From Rutstroemia sp. NJR-2017a BVV2 (lineage: Eukaryota; Ascomycota; Leotiomycetes; Helotiales; Rutstroemiaceae), in contig NJPS01000032.1 of assembly GCA_002946415.1 (NCBI GenBank), positions 186,001 to 250,000 on the forward strand: a stretch of DNA of 64,000 bases. The letters are read 5' to 3'. The notes below the pieces were generated by a model, which did not search any database, was not told the origin of the DNA, and saw only the letters and a list, made by a program, of their open reading frames with translations. Positions 8,686 to 17,949 of this stretch are shown in pieces; within the stretch, counting starts at the first letter, position 1, and every line of letters starts with the position of its first letter. A program made the translations under genes and the position numbers.

Positions 8686-11274
8686 ATGGCTTCAGCTTGG
8701 CTTTCCCCTAACTCAAGGATTCGAAGCGCATCACAAGAACGCATTTTCCGTAACATTAGACACGAATACTCTCAATCGGATATCGCATCATTGAACGACG
8801 AATCTGCCAGAGACATCTACGACAATACGGCCAAAGAGTCTGCTGGGCGACTGGAAGCCGACATTACATCTTCGAGCACATCTACCTACCAATCTAACAA
8901 CAGTCGAGGACGACCTGCAACTCGATTCCAAAATCACCGAGCTCAAGCCGATATTTCAATCTCATCCTCAACTGGACCTCAAGAAATCCGCCGAAATTCA
9001 GCAAGCACGCAACATGCGACCGTAAGCACTCAATCCGACTTGTCCGCTATGTGGAATCCGGATGCAACCGACGAGGAAGTTTTCTGTTCTACCCAACTCG
9101 AAATTGAACGTCAGGAACGCAAGAAGAACAAGGTTCCTGAAATTCGTGACACTGCAAAGAAATGCGGTCGATGGACTCCAAGACGCGAGCCAATGGCCCC
9201 ATTGACTACCTCATACCTCGACACTGCCTTCCCAGATTTTACTTCTGGATCCATCCGAGAACAAACCACTTCTGTTGAAGCTGATCGCTCCAAAATCGAA
9301 GATCAAACCCCATGCCGCGGATCTAAATCCATACTATCTGAAAGGCTCAATTCGTCTTCTGGACTCAACCCTACACCTTTGGCAGATCCGGTTCAAGCTG
9401 CAAACACAACAAAGCGCATCGTTAAGACCTCTCCATATGACACACAGAACGCCCCTGCTGGCAACGCGAAAGAAAATTCTTTAACTTTTAACCTTTCACA
9501 ACATTCCGACGTCCACAACACCTTCCGCGGCCAGAACGAGAAAAAGGCAAGAAAAGATGCCTTGGCGGACAAGCTCTTCCAAAAGATTGAGCACAACAGC
9601 ACTTTCCTCGAACAGAACGAGAGAAAGCCAAGAAAGGATGCTGTTGCCGACAAGGAAAACATACTTCCTCGACAACGACCTCACACCACCACCAAGGCCA
9701 CGAATTACGTCTCCAACGCGAGTCGCGCCGTCAACGGCAAAAGACGAACATTATCTGAGCTCCATGCCCAAATTGATGAGTGCTCAGAAAGCTCCCTCAA
9801 CATGGCTCGCTATTCAGAACATCGTGCTGGACCTTCTACTTCTGCTTACGCTGCCAACAATACTTTGACAATTTCCACTTCCGCACCAAACCCAACGCAA
9901 TCCTCATTCCTGTTGCCCGAAATGGCTGGCCTTACAGAGCTTGTCAACGGTAATTATAAGGATACTACTCACACTGGAAAATCAGCATCTCGATTTTCCA
10001 CAAACGCTTATCAATCCTCATCGAGTTCAAGGAATATAGAAGTGGTTGGAAAAATTCCTATGCCAGAGGAAGAGAAGGAAATTTACTTCTCCATTGAATT
10101 GCTTCAACAACGAATTTCGCAGCTGGAAAATACCAATGCTGCTTTCGAAAAGCAATACAAAGAGCTCCAAGCTAAAAATCAACATCAACAAACCATCATT
10201 GATTCACACTCACCTCAGAACGTCCGCCGAGATAGTGCTACAGAAGATAGCAGATGTGTCGATGAAGGACACAAGAAACTTGCGGAGGATCTTAAAAGTA
10301 AGTCTATCTTCGATGGTGATCTTTCTTTCGATTGTTTACTTACGATAACACTAGATGCCAATGCACAAATTGATGCATATGAGCGAACTATCACCGAACA
10401 AAACATGCAGATCGAATTGGTCACCAACGAGCGCGATGCAGCTGTCAGAGAACGTGACGAAGCTATCAACGAACGCGATGAGGCCAACAACGAGCGTAAC
10501 GCAGCCATTAAACAACGCGAAGGTACCATCAGACAACGGGACGAAGCAATTAAACAGCAAAAAGAAGCTGTTAAGCAACGCAACGAGATTACCAAACAAC
10601 GCAACACTGCCGCCTACGAGCGCGATGAAGCTTATCAACAACTCGAATCAGCAGTCGAACAACGAAAGCTCATCGTCAAACAACTCAGTAAAGCAGCTGA
10701 AGATCACAACCAAACAACACACGAACGTGATGAGGCACGAAAACATCTCGCTGAAGCTTCAGATCAACGCGATGATACTGCCGATCAGTTCAACGAAATT
10801 CTTGAAGCTTTCAAAGAAATGAAGGCCAAGAACGATGATTTGCTTGTTGAACAGCGAAACTTACAAAAGCAAATTCAGGACCACAAGGTCCAGATTCACT
10901 ATTCTGAGGAACACTACAAGAAGGAGATCAAAAATCTTAAACGCGAGAAGACGGAATTCCAGAGTGAGCTCACTAAGGCAGCTCAACGAAACAAGGAAGT
11001 TGATGAGGAAATGGATTTCGATGGAGATGCTACCATGCGACCATGTGAAGATCCAAAGGCGGCTCTTCGAAAAATCACTGTAAACCTTAAAGCACAGCTT
11101 TCCAAATTGGAAAACGAATATCAAGGCAAGGCTACTGATTATTTGAACTTGGATAAAGAAGTTAATGGTAGACATCGACGAGGCGTCAAGAAGCAGTTGG
11201 ATGCTAGCTTGGCGGAATTGGACAGGATGGCAGAGCTTGTGTACTCACTCAAGGATATTGCATGCAGCTTGTAG
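8686..11274 (+). CDS. Coiled-coil protein with Cep57/Ppc89-like C-terminus, putative spindle-pole-body component
   Basis: The start chosen is the first ATG, at 8686. A 57-base intron at 10298-10354 (GTAAGT...ACTAG) is proposed; it is a multiple of three with no stop, so a retained form would also be open. Spliced length is 843 aa. The first half is Ser/Thr/Asn-rich and disordered, with a repeated QNE[KR]K[AP]RKDA[LV]ADK block near residues 285-325. A leucine-type coil (ELLQQRISQLENTNAAFEKQ) follows, then a long heptad array of the type NERDEA/KQRDEA, then a tail (AALRKITVNLKAQLSKLENE ... HRRGVKKQLDASL ... AELVYSLKDI) that resembles the Cep57-type microtubule-binding domain used by fungal Ppc89. 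Function is inferred from this tail and coil layout; a generic coiled-coil protein is the alternative. Confidence 0.7.
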   Translation: MASAWLSPNSRIRSASQERIFRNIRHEYSQSDIASLNDESARDIYDNTAKESAGRLEADITSSSTSTYQSNNSRGRPATRFQNHRAQADISISSSTGPQEIRRNSASTQHATVSTQSDLSAMWNPDATDEEVFCSTQLEIERQERKKNKVPEIRDTAKKCGRWTPRREPMAPLTTSYLDTAFPDFTSGSIREQTTSVEADRSKIEDQTPCRGSKSILSERLNSSSGLNPTPLADPVQAANTTKRIVKTSPYDTQNAPAGNAKENSLTFNLSQHSDVHNTFRGQNEKKARKDALADKLFQKIEHNSTFLEQNERKPRKDAVADKENILPRQRPHTTTKATNYVSNASRAVNGKRRTLSELHAQIDECSESSLNMARYSEHRAGPSTSAYAANNTLTISTSAPNPTQSSFLLPEMAGLTELVNGNYKDTTHTGKSASRFSTNAYQSSSSSRNIEVVGKIPMPEEEKEIYFSIELLQQRISQLENTNAAFEKQYKELQAKNQHQQTIIDSHSPQNVRRDSATEDSRCVDEGHKKLAEDLKSKSIFDGDLSFDCLLTITLDANAQIDAYERTITEQNMQIELVTNERDAAVRERDEAINERDEANNERNAAIKQREGTIRQRDEAIKQQKEAVKQRNEITKQRNTAAYERDEAYQQLESAVEQRKLIVKQLSKAAEDHNQTTHERDEARKHLAEASDQRDDTADQFNEILEAFKEMKAKNDDLLVEQRNLQKQIQDHKVQIHYSEEHYKKEIKNLKREKTEFQSELTKAAQRNKEVDEEMDFDGDATMRPCEDPKAALRKITVNLKAQLSKLENEYQGKATDYLNLDKEVNGRHRRGVKKQLDASLAELDRMAELVYSLKDIACSL
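10298..10354 (+). other. Proposed 57-base intron, in frame and stop-free
   Basis: It starts GTAAGT and ends ACACTAG. Removing it joins EDLK to NANAQIDAYER, which restores an unbroken heptad coil; keeping it inserts 19 residues with Cys and bulky hydrophobics. Splicing is therefore the likely state. Confidence 0.65.
10409..10660 (+). repeat. Coding tandem heptad repeat (xxERDEA type)
   Basis: About ten degenerate 21-base units encode seven-residue repeats such as NERDAAV, RERDEAI, NERDEAN, KQRDEAI. The register matches a coiled coil. Units differ at many silent sites, so this is an old array. Confidence 0.75.
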
Positions 11275-12435
11275 ATTTGGAACTGTTTTGGAGTTTAGGG
11301 TTGGATACCACTGGGTTGGATTGTTGTTTTTGTACATGAGAAAATGGTGTTGTGTTGGAAAAGGCTTTGGCTTTGGCATGAGGAGTATTGGATCGTCGGC
11401 ATCATTAGGGAGTATTGGTCACCCGAGGTTATAGGGTCTTCAGGCATTATCAAGACCCATTTGTCAGGGTTTCGGGGTATATCAGGGTTTCTTTTTTCAG
11501 GGCCATCGGAGGTTTTATCAATGAGCACCACTAGAGTGCCAATAGTGCTATCACCCAGTATTAGTCGACTTCAGTCGGTCGGTCAGTCTATCAATGACAA
11601 AAGTTAAATGAAAAATTTCTGTCCCATTTGAAACTGTGACTGTGAAATTGTCTTGCAAATAAGTCACTGGAATAGTGATCGACCTGTACTCATCATCGAT
11701 ACAGACTTGTTCCGTGAATTTCCAAAGTTCCCACTTCTCACCTTGATTGTTCTTGCTTCACTCAATCAAGCGCCGAAAATTGTGTCATTAGGCTCTCAAG
11801 AAGATAGTCAAACATTCATATCGTTTGCAAGAGGATCCCTTAGCAGAGTTCCAAGTTCTTCTATGCATCAATGCCACACGATGCTTACGAGTTAATGGCG
11901 TTCGAGATCGGGGGTCAGGAGTTCAGGAATCTGGGAAAACTGCTGGGCCTCATACCTTTTCATGGAAGCAGCGATGGTTATTAACTTGCATTTAGGTGAA
12001 CTCGAAGGAAGTGAGGTCGTTCGTAGGTGTAGTGAAGTGCACATCTACGCAGGCAAGGTCAACGACTTACCTACTTTATACCTTCATATAAATTTACGCC
12101 AGAGGTATGCTGATAGCTCTACGGGCTGTTTTTATCCCTCTCGAGTAGCCTACTTAGTCGTCCACCCCAAGTTTCCTGATAAGTCGTAACCACTGATAAG
12201 AACGGCAGAAGAGATTAGACTGTTGAAACTAGATGCACAACATGTTCACATCAGGGCATGAATTCGCAGAACAAGAAAGCAGGACAGTCTATGTATATAG
12301 CTAACTGCAACTATTCAAGCGCCATATTCCTACAGATTTTCAAACCCACAAAACACAAAGGCCATAAACAGGGTATCATATGCATACATCCATTCGTCCA
12401 CCCATCCCTTCCATATCCATCCTTCCATAATACAC
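11275..12435. other. Convergent intergenic region, about 1.2 kb
   Basis: It lies between the stops of the coiled-coil gene and the Ame1-like gene. Only short unconvincing frames are present and no feature was recognised. Confidence 0.4.
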
Positions 12436-14571
12436 TTAACCAGATTTTCTTCCTTCTAACGCCAGAGCCGCCCGTTCCATAAAAGTATTAAACGCCTTGA
12501 TTTGTTTCAAGATGCCTCCACTGTCACTCTTACTACTTGCAGTGGCTGCCAGTCTTTTAAGCATGATCTCAATATTTGGTTTGCCACCATCTGTCGCATC
12601 TGCAGAGCTCCTGCCTCGATCGAGAGCAAGCTCGATGTCGTGTGCTGTTCTGTTGAGGGACTCCCGTTGCTATGGTTTTATGGTTAGAAAAAGAAGGAGG
12701 ACAAGATGGGGGAAGTGGTAACTTACATGTGCTTCATTAGATTCCTTTTCGTGGGCAATCCGAATCTCGTCCATGCGTAAGGCAACTTTCTCGCGTTCAG
12801 CACGTACTCGAAGGATTTCTTCACGTAGTAAAAGCTTCTTCTTTTGACCATCTCGTAATCGTTTCTCCAAAGCATAAGCATTGTCGAGGTTGATAGTCTT
12901 TGATAGGATTAGCATATGTGACCTACCATCGGATAGAAATACTTACGTGCTCCAATAATCGAACGTTTAACTCTCTGGTAAAGTTTTCCACCGCTTTCAT
13001 CTTCGTCTTGTATTCTAGCCTCAAGGCCGCATCTTGCGTCTTGATCATATTCTCCCCAAGAGTCTCGAGACCAGCAGTGACCAACTCCTGGCAGATTTGA
13101 CTAAGAACATCCACGGAATTAACACCAGCCCTCTTTGCGCAAGGTATCTCAGAATTGAGGATATCCGCATCAGACTCGTCTTCGTCGTATACGGGACCGC
13201 TGGTCAGACGATGGACCATGACGGGAATGGGACTGCCTTCACGCACTTTCCGCTTTCTGCTCGCCTTCTCAGGTTTCTCTGCCTTGTCTGCCTTGTCTGC
13301 CTTCTCTGCCTTTTGACTTTTAGCTTTAGGCGGTGCTGGTTGGCGTTGGCGCACCGGGCTTATGACTTGTCGTGGCCGGCCTTTCTTCCTCACGACTGGC
13401 GACATGACCGGGTGTTCATCTTCTGCGACCGGCGAGTCTGAAGTAACAACATTTCTAGATACCCTTCGTCCTCTATATTTATTAAGTCTCGTTGCAGCTT
13501 CATGGTCGCCAATGGCTTCTGCTTGTTCTTCTACACCCTCAGCATCTTGCTCATCCTTGTCTGTTTGTTCTATTTGGTCGGATGACCTTCTGCGTGACCG
13601 TCGTAATTCTTGCACAGGAGCGTCTTCGGATTTGTCATTGGAGGTGCTTAGCGGATCGACTTCACTAATAAAAGAGTGGTTTGCTGCTGCGGTTTCTGAA
13701 ATAGGCTCTGCAATAGGCTCTGCAACGGGCTCATCTCTCTTTCGCTTGTTCCGCGGAGGTCGACCCGCAGGTTTCCTTGCTTTACTTGGCCCCACAGCAA
13801 CTGCATTATCATCTTGGGATGGCTCATCCAGATCTAGAGCTCCAGCAACAGGCTGCACCTCTTCCACAGGTTTTTCAACTTCCACTTCATTCAAGCCTTC
13901 AGCCTCTGCAGGAGTCTCAATTGGTTCTGCAGGAGCCTCTTCGACCAAGGGAACAGCAGTTGATATTTGTGCTTCAATTGTCGATACCTCTTGCGAAATC
14001 ATGAGGTTTGATTTTCCTAATGAAGCTTGAGGCGGGGTCTCTTCATCATCTGGAATAGCGTAGATATCCTGTCTAACTGAACTTCGCATACTTCTAGTTG
14101 AAGAAGATGGTGGTTCGTCGGTTTCTAATTTCCTCCTCTTTGCAGATGTGTTCGCATCGTTTCCAGTACTCGATCGCGGTACATTGGCCGATTGTATTCC
14201 AAGGATATTTGATGGTCTGCCACGGCTCCTACTCGCGGTAGCTGGCGTTTGAGAGGACGGTGGTGGAGGCGCTTCCGGTTGAGGGGTAGCTGGATTTGGA
14301 GGAGCAATTGAAAGTGAATTCGGATTCACTGATGCTGGGGAGGGCGCCGATGGCGGGGAATCCGCCGCTGGAAGGGCTGGGAACATAAATCCAAAGTCGA
14401 CATCTTTGACTTGACGCCTATTATCATTTCGTTAATTGTGCTTCAATTCAAAACACCTTCAATTTGAAACTCACTGAGCTCCTCGAAGCCGTTGCTGCAT
14501 ACGCTCCTCTCTAGCTATAACATATTAGCATTTTAAGCGATTAGAAACAAGTATAACATACTAGACTCCAT
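12436..14571 (-). CDS. Inner kinetochore protein Ame1 / CENP-U-like, about 641 aa, 5 exons
   Basis: Exons are 14562-14571, 14475-14514, 12947-14417, 12727-12897 and 12436-12669, summing to whole codons. The two tiny first exons give MESTREERMQQRLRGAQRQ followed by VKDVDFGF. This matches the short basic RLRG-type N-terminal motif with which Ame1 contacts the Mtw1/Mis12 complex in budding yeast. The middle is disordered, with AT-hook-like RGRP, AGRPPRNKRKR and KKGRPRQ. The C-terminus (VDVLSQICQELVTAGLETLG, then long coils through EKRLRDGQKKKLLLREEI) fits the CENP-U/Ame1 helical region. A start at the ATG at 14386 would omit the key motif. Family call rests on motif and architecture; a generic AT-hook protein is the alternative. 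Confidence 0.78.
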
Positions 14572-15007
14572 GATTGTCAATTAACAAAGTTGTTTGTCTT
14601 ACCCTCGTCGTCTTCAAGTCGCGTTTATCTCGACGCGGGTGTAATAACGTTACACGTGAAATCGTGACTAAGCAACTTTTCTGCAGCAACCCCAGCGACT
14701 CTTGGATTGTAATTATATTCGGGTGAAACACGCCGACTTGATTGTAGATAACACTTTGTTTACATTGATCTACAAATAGTACACCATTTGAAAGTAGGCT
14801 GGGCTGCATACAACTGGTCCTTCTCCTTGGCACAAACGGAATCTCCGTGATCTACAACACGACCAAATCCACATCCATAGGTAGCGCCACCAGTTTTGCA
14901 CACAACGAAGAACTAAAGAAATGGCGGAACAACAACCGCTGTTTCTTGGATGGCAAGTAGAGCCTTTATATATGCGAAAACGTCTAAGTACTTCGGGAAG
15001 GCAATTG
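14572..15007. other. Promoter region of the Ame1-like gene
   Basis: 436 bp between two genes on the minus strand. It must hold the Ame1-like promoter near 14571 and the 3' end of the PQ-loop transcript near 15007. No specific site was recognised. Confidence 0.4.
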
Positions 15008-16077
15008 TTATCGCGCAATATTGTCCGCGCTAGCAATTGATCCAGGGGTCCTGAACACGGTCCTCGAACCCGCAGAATCAATTCTATCCAATTCTATATC
15101 ATTGGAAATTCCTTCTTCTATTTGCACCGCATTTGCATGAGTTGCAGCAGCATCTGGGTCTCTGGAGTCGTCCTCGGACACTTTCCGCGTTCGACTCTTG
15201 ATCCAAGGCAGGAGGTTGAAATAACCACCGCAGGCAAAGACTCCACACCATAGTATGAACTCTGTAGAATAAATGACGAGTCCAAGAATATCCAGGCGTG
15301 ATTGGAAGACTGTATAGGATATCAGTCCTTGAGTGGCGGCCAATGATTCAGCAGACTTACAAACGGAAACGAGTGAAAACACATCGCCTGCAGCATCAAT
15401 GCCCACGAAAATGAAAGATATCCCCCGAACTGTTCGATGGATATAGATATCAAAGTAGTGTCTGACAACACCAGCTGAAAGTAAAACCGTCGATAACACT
15501 CCCATCAAAATAACGGGCCATTGAAGATCCCGCCTTTGACCTGCCTGATTCAACATTAGCATATTCCTGTGACTGGCCCGAAGGTAGATCGTTCGTATAC
15601 CATCAATGCCTCCACCAGCGCCACTTCTATGCCGCCAAACAATATCCCAATTACGCCAGTAATTGCAAGACATTTCGTTTTACTCCAGCCCTGCGTGTAT
15701 CAATATAGAGCGTTCATACAGGGCCTCTTAACTAAGAATCCCATTGACATATTGGACGTACCTCACCATAGTAGAAACACTGGCCCCAAGTGATCAAACT
15801 AAGTATTGACAGGATTTGAGGTTGCACTTGCAACGCGATATTGAATCCTGACGATATATTGTATGCACCCAACGGCACCCCAGCACATGCCCAGAGTAGC
15901 ATCATGGACTGCTGTAGCCCAATCGTATGGTGCCGGCGATAATTGATTATGATTTGCGGGATTAGCTGTGCTTGAGTCAGCGATGAGGGTGATGACGAGG
16001 CAGAAGAGACTTGCCTGAATGGACCAGCATACAGCACCAAACGTTCCCAGAACGTTGGCTGCAATTGGAATGTCCAT
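15008..16077 (-). CDS. PQ-loop repeat membrane protein, 280 aa, 5 exons, one GC-AG intron
   Basis: Exons are 16015-16077, 15762-15965, 15601-15690, 15361-15544 and 15008-15309, and their sum is in frame. The protein shows about seven hydrophobic segments. The PQ signature is LIPQIIINYRRHHTIGLQQS, reached only by splicing, and the second half has VRHYFDIYIHRTVRGISFIF, a fungal PQ-loop block. Relatives include vacuolar/lysosomal cationic amino-acid transporters and other organelle membrane proteins; the substrate cannot be told here. The first intron (15966-16014, 49 bases) begins GCAAGT instead of GT, and splicing there gives WSIQ-LIPQ. The tail after about residue 220 is hydrophilic and cytosolic-looking. 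Confidence 0.85.
15966..16014 (-). other. GC-AG intron of the PQ-loop gene
   Basis: The donor reads CAG|GCAAGT and the acceptor GCACAG, with CTGACTC as a likely branch site. The PQ motif is split exactly across it, so splicing is needed for the family signature. Confidence 0.8.
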
Positions 16078-16907
16078 TAAGAGAAAGTGCTTTATGTATT
16101 ACTGCAAGTCAGGAGACAGAATTGAGATGAAGAATATCACAAAGTCAAGCGATATCGGCCGGAATCCAAGTGTCGAATTCAACACGTGATTGAGCTTTCC
16201 GTTGTTCAAATCATGAACGAGCCGGCGCCAAGAGTGGTATGTAGGGAGGGATGGCTATGTGTGATGAGTCTGATGACTAGTGTGGCATGCGATGAATGTA
16301 CTGAAGGCTACAAAGAAAATTACCAAGGCGGACCAAAACATCGTTTCACAAACATAAGCTGCAAGCAAGTCAATGCTTTAAATCATGACAAGGCCAAATG
16401 GTTGAGAAGAGCGTTACGTGTGCTAGTAAAATGAATAGACTGGTACGACGGGCCCTTCGATCTTCGTCACAGTAATGCTTTCGTGAATCTATCGTTGAAG
16501 GCGACCTCTAGTCAAACAACTTCCGTCCACTTTTCGAACCCGAAGAAATGCCACAAAGCTGAGGGCGTGAAGTCGTAGTAAGACCAACTATATAGACAGC
16601 CTTACTTACAATGCTACCGGCCATGTGTATCCAAAAAGCATGACGGGTCCTAACAGTGCCGGCATCTTGACCAAACCATCGCTACCGTTTTGCCGAGTCG
16701 AAGTTGTTTGACAAAAATGAATCCTTGGATGAATATGCAGGACAAGAAATATAAGCCCATTCAACCCAGCATTACGCAGGCTTCCTGTTCGTCTAATTAA
16801 CAATTGTTCAGCCTAACAACCACAGCGGGCAACGTGGAGCGTCTACAGAGCGCTGAGAGCTGGTCACGTCACTTCCACGCCATCTGTCGGTGCATTCTTA
16901 TGCATTC
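16078..16907. other. Intergenic region, about 0.8 kb
   Basis: It lies upstream of the PQ-loop gene and downstream of the Emi1-like gene. Nothing beyond an expected promoter and 3' end was recognised. Confidence 0.4.
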
Positions 16908-17949
16908 TCATCGACCGCGGAATATTGAGAGCAACTTGTCGCTTATGGTTTCTTTCCCCTGCTCTTTCCTTTGCCTTCTTTCCTCATCCTGTTTCTTGTA
17001 GATATTGCCCAACTGCGTCGCGACCTGCTCACCAGCTTCGATTTCCGCTCTAATTGCTCGCTCTTCGACTTCACGCTCCTCGGCAGTCAGGCCTTCTAGT
17101 CTACTCTTGAACTGAGCCTGTACCTTTGTCGGCAGTTCTGATGCCTGAAGCTTGTTATTGATTGGCGCTGGCGTAGGCTGTGCTTGAGTAGCCGAAGATT
17201 TTGCTTCAGACATAAGGGGAGGAAAGGTCGGCACAGGTCTCCCTTCGGCTTTCGCAGCTTCGATCTGTTGCTCTTGGTCAAGCATTCGGTGATATAAGGT
17301 ATCCGCGTGCATTTGAATTCGCTCGTCAACTTCTTGGGGGCGATCGAACGTAGACAGGTAACCTAACGCTCTGAGGAATTTCTGCGCAGCCAGTAAGTAT
17401 CTGTTGCTCTGCCAGACTGGACAAACTTACACCTTGCATAGTATAGCACCGCTCCAGTTTCTTATTCTGTTCTCTGCACATGGTCAATCGAGCCTGCCAT
17501 CCTCCAGAACGAAAACACTCATTGACGTCGCATTGTTCCAGAGCACAGTTCTCCAACGCTGCTCGTCCAATTTGAGCCTTTCTGTAGTTATACCCATCTA
17601 TGATATCCTGTATCTTTTCGGAATCTGATTTGGCTGCCGTCTCGACTTCTATCTGCGGTTGATATGTTTTCCATAAGTGCGCATAGCGACCATCCTTGTA
17701 CAGACTTTGCGCTGGCACAGAAGATTGCGCGCTATCTTCATTCGCAGATGTCGTGCTTGTGGCATTGGTGACTGGTGGAGAGGTTGATGTTGAGCTTCCT
17801 TGGGCTGGTGTATCTGTAGGTTTCACAGATTCGTACTTTACTGGTGATTCTTTGGCGAGAAACTCTCTTAAGCTAGGATCGAGATTCTTCAAAGGATCCT
17901 TGTTCTTATTCTTGTCATCGCCATCTGAAGCACCCCAGAGCCAACCCAT
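16908..17949 (-). CDS. Emi1-like (DUF3128-type) protein with CX9C-like cysteine motifs, 330 aa, 2 exons
   Basis: Exons are 17431-17949 and 16908-17381, joined GGT|AAA after a GTAAGT donor. The start is the ATG opening MGWLWGASDGDD; an in-frame upstream ATG exists at 17997 but would add an unconvincing extension. The core is IIDGYNYRKAQIGRAALENC with cysteines in CALEQCDVNECF and MCREQNKKLERCYTMQ, the pattern seen in fungal Emi1/DUF3128 proteins. The second half is a charged helix (LTAEEREVEERAIRAEIEAG) ending KETISDKLLSIFRGR. Yeast Emi1 affects meiotic induction and mitochondrial DNA maintenance; the molecular role is not known. The family call rests on cysteine spacing. Confidence 0.7.

Noticed and set aside
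13362..14030. 222-codon plus-strand frame opposite the Ame1-like gene
   Set aside because: Antisense shadow of a low-complexity coding exon; no independent support.
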